A DNA stretch of 64,000 nt from Miniphocaeibacter sp964345925 (GCA_964345925.1 CAYFSP010000002.1:55444-119443), one strand, 5' to 3'. Shown: positions 42,876 to 52,784, counted from the first letter of the stretch. Notes: a model not told the origin generated them from the sequence alone. Numbers and translations: made by a program.

Positions 42876-43916
42876 ATGTTAAATGTAGGTATAGTAGGTT
42901 CTACTGGATATGCTGGAGGAGAATTGGTCAGATTATTACTACAACATGATAAGGTTAGTATAAAATGGCTTTATTCTCAAAGTTACTTAGGGGAGGATTA
43001 TCATAGAATATATGGTAATTTTTTTAAATTAATTGATAAATCATGCGTTGGAGGAAATATTGATGAACTTGTAGAAGAGGTTGATTTAATATTTACTGCT
43101 ACACCTCAAGGCTATTGTTCTGGAATAATAAGTGAAAAGATTCTAAAAAAAGTTAGAGTTATTGATTTAAGTGCAGATTTTAGGATTAAGGATATTGATA
43201 TTTATACTAAATGGTATGGTTTAAAACATAATTCACAAGAATTTATAAAGGAAGCAGTATATGGATTGTCTGAAATTAATAGAGATGAAATTAAAAATGC
43301 TAGAATATTAGCTAATCCAGGTTGCTACACAACAGCAGCAATACTTTCTTTATATCCTTTAGTGAAAGAAGGTATTGTAGATCTAAAGAGTATTATAATA
43401 GATGCAAAATCGGGTACATCTGGCGCTGGTAGGGGAAATAATATTTCAACCCTATTCTGTGAAGTAAACGAGAGTATAAAGGCTTATGGCATAGCTGGTC
43501 ATAGACATACACCTGAAATTGAAGAACAATTATCATATGCAGCAAATGATAATGTGTTAATAAGTTTCACTCCTCATTTAGTGCCAATGAATAGAGGAAT
43601 ATTATCAACATCATATTTAAATTTAAATGGTAATTTTACATATGATGAAATAAAAAACATATACAATAAATATTATGAGAATGATTTCTTTATAAGATTG
43701 TTGGATGAAAATAATTATCCAGAAACAAAATGGGTTTCAACTAGTAATTTTGTGGATATTGGTTTTAAAATAGACGAAAGGACAAATAGAATCGTTGTTA
43801 TTTGTGCAATTGATAATTTAATAAAAGGTGCTGCGGGACAGGCAGTCCAGAATATGAATTTAATGTTTGGGTTTAAGGAAACAGAAGGACTTGAACAATT
43901 ACCAATATTTCCATAA
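42876..43916 (+). CDS. argC: N-acetyl-gamma-glutamyl-phosphate reductase
   Basis: The third step of arginine synthesis, NADPH-dependent. The 346 residues show the nucleotide motif GSTGYAGGELVRLL (about 8-21), the catalytic Cys in ANPGCYTTAA (about 147-156), SGTSGAGRG and GHRHTPEIE. It opens the argC-argJ-argB-argD operon. I see no clear ARG box or promoter in the 88 bases upstream beyond a TATAAT at 42839. Confidence 0.95.
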   Translation: MLNVGIVGSTGYAGGELVRLLLQHDKVSIKWLYSQSYLGEDYHRIYGNFFKLIDKSCVGGNIDELVEEVDLIFTATPQGYCSGIISEKILKKVRVIDLSADFRIKDIDIYTKWYGLKHNSQEFIKEAVYGLSEINRDEIKNARILANPGCYTTAAILSLYPLVKEGIVDLKSIIIDAKSGTSGAGRGNNISTLFCEVNESIKAYGIAGHRHTPEIEEQLSYAANDNVLISFTPHLVPMNRGILSTSYLNLNGNFTYDEIKNIYNKYYENDFFIRLLDENNYPETKWVSTSNFVDIGFKIDERTNRIVVICAIDNLIKGAAGQAVQNMNLMFGFKETEGLEQLPIFP

Positions 43917-43925
43917 GGAGTTAAT

Positions 43926-45146
43926 ATGAAGATAATAGAAGGTGGAGTTATAGCTCCTAAAGGATTTTTTTCCAGTGGAGTCAAGGCTGGAATAAAAAAA
44001 GATAAATTGGATATGGCTGCAATATATAGTGAAGTACCTGCAAATATAGCAGGGACTTTTACAAAAAATATAGTTAAGGCATCACCTGTAATTTGGGATA
44101 AAAATATAGTAGATAATAATTTAAAATCTCAAGTAATTATTGTAAATAGTGGAATTGCCAATGCTGTTACAGGAGAAGAAGGAATAAGGACTTGTGAAGA
44201 AACTGCAAAGAAAACTAAAGACTCATTTGATTTAAAAGTGGATAATATTTTATTAGCTTCAACAGGTGTAATAGGGCAAAAACTTCCAATGGATAAGATA
44301 AAAAAAGGAATTAAATTATTAAAGGATAGTTTGGGGAATAATATTGAGAATGGAAATTTAGCTGCAGAAGCAATACTCACAACAGACACTAAGAAAAAAG
44401 AAATAGCAGTTGAAGTTGAAATTGATAATAAAATAATAAAAATTGGTGGAGTTTGTAAGGGATCTGGAATGATTCATCCTAATATGTGTACCATGCTATC
44501 ATTTATAACAACAGATATAAATATTGACAATATGTTACTAAAAAAATGTACTAGAGAAGTAGTCGATGAAAGTTTTAATATGATTTCAGTGGATGGAGAT
44601 ACTTCAACTAATGATACCGTTTTAGTAATGGCTAATGGATTGGCTAAAAATGTGAAAATAGAATCTGAAGATGAAAATTATATAATTTTCAAAGAGGCCT
44701 TAAGATATATCTCCATTTACTTGGCAAAAAGAATTGCAGAAGATGGAGAAGGGGCTACAAAGCTATTTGAAGTAGAAGTAATTGGTGCATCTAGGATAGA
44801 ACAGGCTAGAAAAATTGCAAAGTCCGTTATTTCATCTAATTTAACAAAGGCAGCATTATTTGGAAATGATGCTAACTGGGGAAGAATATTATGTGCAATG
44901 GGATATTCAGAAGAGGAGTTTAATCCAAATATTATAGATTTAGATTTTATAAGTTCCAAAGGAAAATTAAAAATAGTAAAAGATGGACTTGCTACAGATT
45001 ACAGTGAAGAGTTGGCAACGGAGATTTTATCTCAAGAGGTAGTAACGGCTTTAATTGATTTAAAAGAAGGAAATATTACTGCAAAGGCTTGGGGTTGTGA
45101 CTTAACTTATGATTATGTGAAAATAAATGGAGACTATAGATCATGA
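43926..45146 (+). CDS. argJ: Glutamate N-acetyltransferase / amino-acid N-acetyltransferase (ArgJ)
   Basis: ArgJ recycles acetyl from acetylornithine to glutamate, making the cyclic pathway. The 406-residue precursor should cut itself into two chains before a catalytic Thr. That site, in GSGMIHPNMCTML, has Thr189 preceded by Cys188; most family members have Ala there. GDTSTNDT, NANWGR-like DANWGRILCAMG and the C-terminal EATAWGCDL-like KAWGCDLTYDYV motifs are present. Its TGA overlaps the argB ATG. Confidence 0.95.
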   Translation: MKIIEGGVIAPKGFFSSGVKAGIKKDKLDMAAIYSEVPANIAGTFTKNIVKASPVIWDKNIVDNNLKSQVIIVNSGIANAVTGEEGIRTCEETAKKTKDSFDLKVDNILLASTGVIGQKLPMDKIKKGIKLLKDSLGNNIENGNLAAEAILTTDTKKKEIAVEVEIDNKIIKIGGVCKGSGMIHPNMCTMLSFITTDINIDNMLLKKCTREVVDESFNMISVDGDTSTNDTVLVMANGLAKNVKIESEDENYIIFKEALRYISIYLAKRIAEDGEGATKLFEVEVIGASRIEQARKIAKSVISSNLTKAALFGNDANWGRILCAMGYSEEEFNPNIIDLDFISSKGKLKIVKDGLATDYSEELATEILSQEVVTALIDLKEGNITAKAWGCDLTYDYVKINGDYRS

Positions 45147-46009
45147 TAGATTCAAATAAATTTCAGGATAAGGCTCATGTGTTAATAGAAGCTTTACCAT
45201 ATATACAAAGATTTCATGGCAAGGTAATAGTTATAAAATATGGTGGAGCTGCCATGGCTGATGAACTATTAAAGGAAAGTGTAATGAGGGATATTGCCTT
45301 GTTAAAGTCCGTTGGTATACAGCCTGTAATAGTGCATGGCGGTGGAAAGGAAATTACCAAATGGGTTGAATTAAATGGCAAAAAATCAGAGTTTTACAAT
45401 GGTTTTAGAATTACTGATAAAGAGACAATGGAAATTGCTGAAATGGTTCTTGGTGGTGTGAATAAAGGACTTGTCTCTCATATGGAAAGTCTCGGAGTAA
45501 AAGCTGTTGGTTTAAGTGGAAAAGATGGATCCATGTTAAGAGTTAGAAAAAAAACTATAGATGGAGTGGATATTGGATTTGTAGGAGATATTAGAAAAGT
45601 TAACACAAATCTAATTAAAACACTTTTAAAAGATGATTATGTTCCCGTTATATGTCCCATAGGAGTAGATAAGGATTATAATATGTATAATATTAACGCC
45701 GATGAAGCAGCAAGTGAAATAGCAATAGAATTAGGTGCAGAAAAATTAGCTTTTTTAACAAATACAGAAGGCTTTTATGAGGACTATAGCGATAAAAAAA
45801 CGTTGATATCAAGAATATCGGTACAAGAAGCGGAAAAGCTAGTTAGGGATGGTAAAATAGATGGTGGAATGCTTCCTAAGATGCAAAATTGTATAAGAGC
45901 AGCAATAAATGGTGTAACGAGAGTACATATTTTAGATGGAAGATTAACTCATAGCATATTAATTGAAATATTTACTACTAAAGGTATAGGAACGTTGATT
46001 TACAAATAG
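45143..46009 (+). CDS. argB: N-acetylglutamate kinase
   Basis: ArgB phosphorylates N-acetylglutamate. The 288 residues contain VIKYGGAAM (about 30-38), the glycine loop VHGGGKEI, the substrate region GFRITD, NINADEAASEIA and GGMLPKMQNC near the C terminus. The N-terminal extra helix typical of arginine-inhibited hexameric enzymes seems present (about 1-25), so feedback inhibition is likely. Confidence 0.96.
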   Translation: MIDSNKFQDKAHVLIEALPYIQRFHGKVIVIKYGGAAMADELLKESVMRDIALLKSVGIQPVIVHGGGKEITKWVELNGKKSEFYNGFRITDKETMEIAEMVLGGVNKGLVSHMESLGVKAVGLSGKDGSMLRVRKKTIDGVDIGFVGDIRKVNTNLIKTLLKDDYVPVICPIGVDKDYNMYNINADEAASEIAIELGAEKLAFLTNTEGFYEDYSDKKTLISRISVQEAEKLVRDGKIDGGMLPKMQNCIRAAINGVTRVHILDGRLTHSILIEIFTTKGIGTLIYK

Positions 46010-46017
46010 GAGAGTAT

Positions 46018-47202
46018 ATGGAAAAATATATGGAATTAGCAGAGAAAAATATTCTGAAGGTTTATAATAGGATGCCAGTTGTTTTTAAAAATGGGAAAGA
46101 TGTTTATCTATACGATGAAGACGGCAAGGAATATTTAGACTTTTTATGTGGAATAGGAGTAAATAGTCTAGGATATAGCAATAAAAAATTTAAAGATGCT
46201 TTAAAAGGTCAAGTAGATGAATTACTACATATATCTAATCTTTTTTATACTGAAGAAGTTGCGATAGCTGCAGAAAAACTTATAAAAGTCAGTGGTATGT
46301 CTAAGGCTTTTTTTACAAATAGTGGAGCTGAAGCTATAGAAGGTGCAATAAAGGCAATGAAAAAATATAGTTACAATAAAAATGGTAAGGGAGATTATGA
46401 AATAATAGCATTTGATCATTCCTTCCATGGAAGGACAACAGGGTCTTTGGCTGTAACGGGAAATGAAAGCTATAGAAAGCCATTTGAACCACTATTAAAG
46501 GGAATAAAATTTGCAGAGTTTAATAATATAGAATCTGTAAAAAATTTAGTAACAGATAAAACAATAGGAATAATAATAGAACCAGTACAAGGAGAAGGAG
46601 GAATAAATTTAGCTGAAAAATTCTTCCTGAAAGAAATTGAAAAAATCTGTAATGAAAAGGATATTCTTTTAATATTGGATGAAATACAATGTGGAGTAGG
46701 AAGAACGGGAAGTTTCTATAGATTCCAAGAAATGGGCATAAAACCCGATATAGTTGCTACAGCAAAAGCATTGGGAAATGGAATACCAGTGGGAGCATTT
46801 TTAGTAAATGATAAAGTAGCAGAAAACACCATAGTTCCAGGAGAACATGGTACAACTTATGGTGGAAATCCATTAGCTGCTAAAGCAATAAGTACTGTAA
46901 TAGATATATATGAAGAAGAGTTGGTTATTGAAAACGTTCAGAACTTAACTCCTTATTTTGAAAAAAAATTGGATGAACTAGTTGCTAAATATGATTTTAT
47001 CATAAAGAGAAAAGGTGTAGGGTTTATACAAGGACTACAATTTACAGAAGAGAAAAAATCTGGAGAAATAATGAAAAATGCCTTAGATAATGGTTTGGTA
47101 ATCGCGGTGGCAGAAAATAATGTAGTTAGATTTTTACCACCATTAGTAATAAAAAAAGAACATATAGATGAAATGATAGAGAAGCTTGAAAGAAGTTTTT
47201 AA
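46018..47202 (+). CDS. argD: Acetylornithine aminotransferase
   Basis: This PLP enzyme makes N-acetylornithine. The 394 residues have FTNSGAEAIEGAIK, HSFHGRTTGSLAVTG, LDEIQCGVGRTG and the Schiff-base Lys in TAKALGNGIPVGAF (about 249-262). It ends the operon. The later arginine genes (argF, G, H) are not in the window. Confidence 0.95.
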   Translation: MEKYMELAEKNILKVYNRMPVVFKNGKDVYLYDEDGKEYLDFLCGIGVNSLGYSNKKFKDALKGQVDELLHISNLFYTEEVAIAAEKLIKVSGMSKAFFTNSGAEAIEGAIKAMKKYSYNKNGKGDYEIIAFDHSFHGRTTGSLAVTGNESYRKPFEPLLKGIKFAEFNNIESVKNLVTDKTIGIIIEPVQGEGGINLAEKFFLKEIEKICNEKDILLILDEIQCGVGRTGSFYRFQEMGIKPDIVATAKALGNGIPVGAFLVNDKVAENTIVPGEHGTTYGGNPLAAKAISTVIDIYEEELVIENVQNLTPYFEKKLDELVAKYDFIIKRKGVGFIQGLQFTEEKKSGEIMKNALDNGLVIAVAENNVVRFLPPLVIKKEHIDEMIEKLERSF

Positions 47203-47209
47203 TAATATG

Positions 47210-47261
47210 AATAGCAAATATTTTATCAAATTAATTGACATAGTATAAAATATTTGCTATT
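47210..47261. repeat. 17-base inverted repeat between argD and the LacI gene
   Basis: AATAGCAAATATTTTAT and its exact complement are separated by 18 bases. It has no T-run, and its right arm covers the spacer and most of the -10 of the next promoter. It may be an arg operon terminator, a regulator site, or both. Confidence 0.65.
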
Positions 47262-47263
47262 AG
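47235..47263 (+). promoter_or_regulatory. Likely promoter of the LacI-type regulator
   Basis: A perfect TTGACA and TATTAG are separated by 17 bases. A cre/LacI-type operator lies 14 bases after the -10, close to the predicted transcription start. Confidence 0.6.
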
Positions 47264-47276
47264 CTATTCACAAGAT

Positions 47277-47291
47277 ATGTAAGCGCTAACA
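47277..47291. promoter_or_regulatory. LacI/CcpA-type operator (cre match)
   Basis: ATGTAAGCGCTAACA fits the CcpA cre consensus WTGNAARCGNWWWCA at every position. It could be bound by CcpA, by the local LacI-type regulator, or both. A related site precedes uxaC. Confidence 0.75.
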
Positions 47292-47302
47292 AAGGGGTTA
47301 AT

Positions 47303-48298
47303 ATGAATATATATGATATAGCTAAAAAAGCAAATGTTTCTATTGCAACAGTTTCAAGGGTTCTAAATAATCCTAATGCTGTTAAGGAAGAAACAAGAAT
47401 TAAAGTACAAGAAATTATAAATAAATTTGACTACAGACCTAGTGATATAGCAAGAGGACTAGCAACAAATAAAACTAATACTGTAGGTATTATGGTTCCT
47501 GATATAAGAAACCCTTTTCATGCATATTCAGCATATTTTGTAGAGCAAAAACTTTTAACTTGTGGTTTTAACTCCATACTTTGCAATACATCAGAAGAAC
47601 CAAGTAGCAAATTAAAGTATTTTGAATTATTAAATCAAAAAGGAGTAGATGGAATAATACTATTAGGAGCTTCTTTTGGAGATAAAGAAATGGAGGTAGT
47701 ATTTGAAGAGTTAAATAAAAAAATATCTATTGTAATTATTAATAATTTAATTGGTAACAATTCTACATTTGTTATATGTGATGAAAAAAAGGGGATTGAT
47801 AAGTCCATAAGACATATTAAAAATAAAGGATATAAATATCCCATATATGTTCAAGATAAACAAAAATATATTACAAGAGCAAGTATTTCTAAAAAAGAAG
47901 GCTTTATAGAATCAATAAAAACATATTATCCAGAACAAGATTTGAATAACTCTTTTCTATTTTTAAGGGAGGAAATGAAGGAGTATGAAAAGATTGTTAA
48001 ATATCTTGAAGTAAATAAGGAAGTAGACTGTATTCAATTTGAAAAGGATACTTCAGCAATCAAGTTTTTAAAAGTAGCACAAAAATATAATTTAGATATA
48101 CCTGGTAAATTGGCTGTAATAGGCTTTGATAATATCGATATGACTAACTATACTTATAAGGCATTGTCAACAATAGATCATAAAATAGAGGACCACTGTG
48201 AATTGGCAATAAAATTATTAATTAGAAAAATGAATGGGGAAAAAGTAAGTAATGAAAATTATATAATCCCTGAATTTATTGAAAAAGAAACATCTTAA
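47303..48298 (+). CDS. LacI-family transcriptional regulator
   Basis: The 331 residues start with the LacI helix-turn-helix IYDIAKKANVSIATVSRVLN (about 2-21), a hinge helix (PSDIARGLAT), and a periplasmic-binding-protein-like sensor domain (VGIMVPDIRNPF onward). It directly precedes the uronate genes and has related palindromes upstream of itself and of uxaC. It is therefore probably the local repressor with autoregulation, sensing a uronate or a pathway intermediate. The effector is inferred. GGGG precedes the ATG weakly. Confidence 0.92.
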   Translation: MNIYDIAKKANVSIATVSRVLNNPNAVKEETRIKVQEIINKFDYRPSDIARGLATNKTNTVGIMVPDIRNPFHAYSAYFVEQKLLTCGFNSILCNTSEEPSSKLKYFELLNQKGVDGIILLGASFGDKEMEVVFEELNKKISIVIINNLIGNNSTFVICDEKKGIDKSIRHIKNKGYKYPIYVQDKQKYITRASISKKEGFIESIKTYYPEQDLNNSFLFLREEMKEYEKIVKYLEVNKEVDCIQFEKDTSAIKFLKVAQKYNLDIPGKLAVIGFDNIDMTNYTYKALSTIDHKIEDHCELAIKLLIRKMNGEKVSNENYIIPEFIEKETS

Positions 48299-48317
48299 TG
48301 TTTTTTTTCAAAGGATA

Positions 48318-48331
48318 TGTAACCGCTTACA
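48318..48331. promoter_or_regulatory. LacI-type operator upstream of uxaC
   Basis: TGTAACCGCTTACA is a near-perfect inverted repeat. It shares the context GATATGTAA-CGCT-ACA with the site before the regulator gene. It stands 10 bases before the uxaC start. Confidence 0.65.
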
Positions 48332-48341
48332 GGATGAGAAT

Positions 48342-49745
48342 ATGACTATTATAAATGAAAACTTTATGTTACAAAACAAATATGGTAAGGAATTATATGA
48401 AGAATATGCAAAAGATATGCCAATATTTGACTATCATTGTCATTTAGAGGCAAAGGAAATTTGGGAAAATAAAAAATTTAAAAATATAACAGAAATTTGG
48501 TTAGGTGGCGATCATTATAAATGGAGAGCTATGAGGACCTGTGGAGTTCCAGAAAATAAAATAACTGGAAATGCATCAGATTTTGAAAAATTTAAAGAAT
48601 GGTCTAAAGTAGTACCTCAGTTAATTGGTAATCCCTTATATCATTGGACACATTTGGAACTTAAAAGATTTTTTGGAATTGATGAGGAACTTAATGAGGA
48701 AACTTGTGAAGAAATTTGGAATAAAACAAATGAATTGCTTAAAAAAGATGAATTTACAGCAAGAGGTTTAATTGAAAGTTCAAATGTATTTGCAGTATGT
48801 ACTACTAATGATCCTATTGAGGATTTACAATACCATAAAAAAATTAAAGAAGAGGGAGTTTTTTAAACAAAAGTACTTCCAGCTATGCGACCTGATAAAG
48901 CATTAAATATTGAATCTCAAGATTTTTTAGACTATCTATTAAAATTACAAGAGGTTTCTGGAAATAAAATTGAAGATTTTAATGATTTGAAAACCGCTTT
49001 AAGTAAAAGAATATCCTATTTTAATGACAATGGTTGTGTTGCTTGTGATCATGCATTTAACTATATACCTTATTTTAGGGGAGATTATGAAGAAGTAAAC
49101 AGAATATTTAGAAAAAGATTTGAAGGTGAAATATTATCAAAAGTTGAGGAAGATACATTTAAAACAGAGCTTATGATATTTTTGGCCAAGGAATATAATA
49201 AATATGACTGGGTAATGGAACTTCATATTGGGGCATTGAGAAATAATAATGAAAGAATGTTTAATGTACTAGGCCCAGACACTGGTTATGATTCTGTAAA
49301 TGATTTTAATTATGCTAAAGAATTAGCTAATTTATTAAGTGATGTTGATATAACAGGAGAACTTCCAAGAACTGTATTATTTTCCTTAAATCCTAAGGAT
49401 AATTATGTTCTTTCAACTTTAGCAGGTTGCTTTCAAGGTGAAGAATATGGAATTTCAAAAATTCAATTAGGTACGGCTTGGTGGTTTTTAGATCATAAAG
49501 ATGGAATGATAAATCAAATAAAAGATATGGCAGCCACTGGGGTTTTATCGAAATTTATTGGTATGCTAACAGATTCAAGATCATTTTTATCATACCCAAG
49601 GCATGATTATTTTAGAAGAATATTATGTAATATTATTGGAGAATATGTTGAATTAGGAGAATATCCTTGGAAAAAGGATTATTTAGGAAAAATGATAGAA
49701 AACATTAGTTTTAATAATGCAAAAGAGTATATTAGATTAAAATAA
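48342..49745 (+). pseudogene. uxaC: Uronate isomerase, broken by one TAA codon
   Basis: UxaC converts galacturonate to tagaturonate (and glucuronate to fructuronate). The frame starts at ATG after AGGATGAG and shows FDYHCHLEAKEI with the metal His pair, YKWRAMR, and later RPDKALNIES, LHIGALRNNN and the C-terminal RHDYFRRILC. After residue 174 (EEGVF) the codon is TAA at 48864 where the family continues into KVLPA; the frame then runs to 49745 without another stop. AAA to TAA is the simplest cause. Neither fragment should be active. The intact length would be 467 residues. Confidence 0.9.
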
Positions 49746-49765
49746 TATTATATTTGGGAGTTAGA

Positions 49766-51232
49766 ATGTATTTAAAAAAAGAAATAAACAAGGATAATTC
49801 GATTTATCCAAAGAAGATATTACAATTTGGACAAGGTAATTTTCTCCGTGGATTTATTGATTGGTTAATAGACTTATCTAATGATAAAGAACTGCTAAAA
49901 TCTTCCATTGTAATTGTAAAAGCAACAGAAAATGGAAATTTAGATAAATTTAAAAAGCAAAATAATAGATATACCTTGATAATGAAAGGTATTGAAAATG
50001 GTAATACTATTGAAGAAACAAAAATTATTACAAGTATTTCAGATGTAATAAATCCATATTTAGAAGAGGATTTTAATTATTATGAAAGCATAATAAAAAG
50101 TGATGATTTAGAAATAGTGATTTCAAATACTACAGAGGCGGGAATAGTGTATGAATATTGTGATTTCAAAGAAAACTATCCAAAGACATTTCCAGCTAAA
50201 ATTACTAAATTACTATATACTAGATTTAAATACTTTAATGGTAATAAAAACAAAGGTCTTTTATTTCTACCAGTAGAATTAATTGATAATAATGGTAGAG
50301 AATTACAAAAATGTATTTTAAATCATATTGATGATTGGAAACTGGAAAAAGAATTTAAGGATTGGGTTTTAAATCATAATTTTTTTGCGAATACTCTAGT
50401 AGATAGAATAGTAACAGGATATCCTGATGAAAATATTGAAGAACTAGAAAAAAAATTAGGTTATGAAGACGAACTTTTAGTAACTAGTGAAATATTTAAT
50501 CTTTGGGTCATAGAAGGCAAGGAAGAATGGAAAAATATTTTTCCATTAGGAGATATTGGTGCTAATATTATTTGGACAAATGATGTATCATCTTATAAAA
50601 AGAGAAAAGTTAGAATTTTAAATGGAGGTCATACTTCACTTGTACCATCAGCTTTTCTAGCAGGTTTTTCAATTGTAAGAGATATGATTAATAATAGTAT
50701 ATTTAATAGATTTTATGATTATTTAATGGAAAAAGAAATAATACCTACTATAGATATGGATGAAAAAGAGTTACTGGATTTTTCTCAATCAGTTAAAGAC
50801 AGGTTTAAAAATCCTTTTATTGATCATAAACTACAAGATATTATGTTAAATTCTTTATCGAAATATAAAGCTAGATGTTTGCCTAGTTTAAAAGACTATT
50901 ATGATAAATTCAATAAATTGCCAGAAGGGTTGGTATATACTTTAGCGGCATTAATAAGGTATTACAAAGTAGAAAAAATTGAAGATAAATACTATGGCTT
51001 CGATTTAACAGGCAAAAGATATATTATTAATGATAATATAGAAAACTTGGAATTTATAAATAATTCTTGGAAAAAAGCTGATATTTATGAAACAGTAGTT
51101 GATATACTAGGCAATATTAATATTTGGGGTGAAGATTTAAACAATATTAATAAATTAACAAGCAAAGTAGTTGATTATATAAATAGTATTGAAAATATTG
51201 GTGTCATAGATACCATTGAAGAAATTGCATAG
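49766..51232 (+). CDS. uxaB: Tagaturonate reductase (altronate oxidoreductase)
   Basis: UxaB reduces tagaturonate to altronate with NADH. The 488 residues of the mannitol dehydrogenase-like family show the N-terminal ILQFGQGNFLRGFIDWLID (about 20-38), ATENGNLDKF, SNTTEAGI, and the catalytic-domain motif RKVRILNGGHTSLVP. A TTG 12 bases earlier is in frame, but GGGAG sits before the ATG I chose. It follows uxaC by 20 bases. Confidence 0.92.
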   Translation: MYLKKEINKDNSIYPKKILQFGQGNFLRGFIDWLIDLSNDKELLKSSIVIVKATENGNLDKFKKQNNRYTLIMKGIENGNTIEETKIITSISDVINPYLEEDFNYYESIIKSDDLEIVISNTTEAGIVYEYCDFKENYPKTFPAKITKLLYTRFKYFNGNKNKGLLFLPVELIDNNGRELQKCILNHIDDWKLEKEFKDWVLNHNFFANTLVDRIVTGYPDENIEELEKKLGYEDELLVTSEIFNLWVIEGKEEWKNIFPLGDIGANIIWTNDVSSYKKRKVRILNGGHTSLVPSAFLAGFSIVRDMINNSIFNRFYDYLMEKEIIPTIDMDEKELLDFSQSVKDRFKNPFIDHKLQDIMLNSLSKYKARCLPSLKDYYDKFNKLPEGLVYTLAALIRYYKVEKIEDKYYGFDLTGKRYIINDNIENLEFINNSWKKADIYETVVDILGNINIWGEDLNNINKLTSKVVDYINSIENIGVIDTIEEIA

Positions 51233-51240
51233 AGGATATT

Positions 51241-52737
51241 ATGGAAAAAATAATTGAATATATACAATTAAATAAAAAAGATAATGTTTTAATAGCCGTA
51301 AAAGATTTAAAAAAAGGAACAGTAATAAATTTTAACAATTCAAACATAACAACTTTAGACAATATTCCTAAAGGTCATAAAATAGCTATAATGGATATAA
51401 AATCAAGTGAAAATATTATAAAGTATGGTGAAAAGATTGGTCATGCAATAAAAGATATTTCTACTGGAGAGCATGTTCATGTTCATAATATTAAAACTAA
51501 TTTAAATGACATATTAGATTATGAGTTTAATGGAAAAAAGAAAAATAATAATTTTTCTAATAAAAAAGACTATACTTTTGATGGATACGTAAGGGAAGAT
51601 GGATCAGTTGGAATTAGAAATGATATATGGATAGTTCCTACAGTTGGATGTATAAATAAAACTGCTGAAAATATAGCCAAGGCATCAAAAAAATTATATA
51701 GTGATAAAGTAGATGATATTTTAGCTATAACTCATAATATGGGCTGTAGTCAACTTGGAGATGATTTGATAATAACACAAAAGCTATTATCAGGTATTAT
51801 TAACAATCCAAATGCTGGTGGAATTTTAGTTCTTAGTTTAGGTTGTGAAAATAACTATTTAGACATATTTAAACCTTTTTTAGGAAAAATAAATTCAAAA
51901 AGAATAAAATTTTTAAAAATTCAGGACGTTGAAGATGAATATGAAGTTTCAATGGATTTAATTTCTGAATTAGTTGATTACGCATCAGAATTTAAAAGGG
52001 AAAAAGTCGGAATAGATAAGCTTAAAATAGGATTTAAATGTGGTGGTTCTGATGGTTTTTCAGGAATAACAGCAAATGTATTATGTGGAATGACCAATGA
52101 TAAAGTAGTAGAAAATGGAGGAAAAACCATTATAACTGAAGTTCCAGAAATGTTTGGTGCAGAACATCTCTTAATGGAAAGAGCGGAAAATCAAGAGGTA
52201 TTTAATAAAATAGTTAATTTAATCAACGGATATAAAAACTACTTTAAAAAATATAATCAAGAAATTTATGAAAATCCTTCTCCAGGAAATAAAGATGGTG
52301 GAATAACCACATTGGAAGATAAATCATTAGGTTGTGTACAAAAGGGAGGAAGTTCGACAATAGTAGATGTTTTAGACTATGGAGAACAAATGATACGAAA
52401 TGGGTTTTATCTTTTAAACGGTTCAGGAAATGATCAAGTTTCAACGACAAATTTAGTTGCAAGTGGTGTAAATTTAATTGTGTTTACAACAGGAAGAGGT
52501 AATCCTTTTGGAAATATTGTACCAACAATAAAAGTCTCTTCAAATACAGAATTAGCAATAAAAAAACCTAACTGGATAGATTTTGATGCTGGGTTGGTTT
52601 TAAAGGGCGAAAGTTTTGAGAAATTAACGGAAGAATTTTTAAAATATATATTAAGAGTATCCTCAGGTGAATTAACAAATAACGAGATATTTGGTTTTAA
52701 AGAAATATCGATTTTTAGAGATGGGGTAATTTTATAG
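51241..52737 (+). CDS. uxaA: Altronate dehydratase
   Basis: UxaA dehydrates altronate to 2-keto-3-deoxygluconate. The 498 residues combine an N-terminal SAF-like domain (about 1-95, with DISTGEHVHVHN) with the large catalytic domain (GYVREDGSVGIRN, THNMGCSQLGDD, LSLGCENN, GFKCGGSDGFSGITAN, and GRGNPFGNIVPTIKVSSN). It ends at a terminator facing the tRNA gene. KDG kinase and aldolase are not in the window. Confidence 0.94.
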   Translation: MEKIIEYIQLNKKDNVLIAVKDLKKGTVINFNNSNITTLDNIPKGHKIAIMDIKSSENIIKYGEKIGHAIKDISTGEHVHVHNIKTNLNDILDYEFNGKKKNNNFSNKKDYTFDGYVREDGSVGIRNDIWIVPTVGCINKTAENIAKASKKLYSDKVDDILAITHNMGCSQLGDDLIITQKLLSGIINNPNAGGILVLSLGCENNYLDIFKPFLGKINSKRIKFLKIQDVEDEYEVSMDLISELVDYASEFKREKVGIDKLKIGFKCGGSDGFSGITANVLCGMTNDKVVENGGKTIITEVPEMFGAEHLLMERAENQEVFNKIVNLINGYKNYFKKYNQEIYENPSPGNKDGGITTLEDKSLGCVQKGGSSTIVDVLDYGEQMIRNGFYLLNGSGNDQVSTTNLVASGVNLIVFTTGRGNPFGNIVPTIKVSSNTELAIKKPNWIDFDAGLVLKGESFEKLTEEFLKYILRVSSGELTNNEIFGFKEISIFRDGVIL

Positions 52738-52748
52738 TATAGTAATGA

Positions 52749-52784
52749 AAAACAAAATCGTAAATTATACGATTTTGTTTTTTT
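52749..52784. terminator. Terminator between uxaA and the tRNA gene
   Basis: AAAACAAAATCGTA pairs with TACGATTTTGTTTT around AATTA; A-runs and T-runs on both sides let it serve both strands. Confidence 0.85.

Noticed and set aside
48279..48341. Longer N terminus for uxaC
   Set aside because: It would overlap the regulator gene and the operator palindrome; the ATG at 48342 has the binding site and the family's N terminus.
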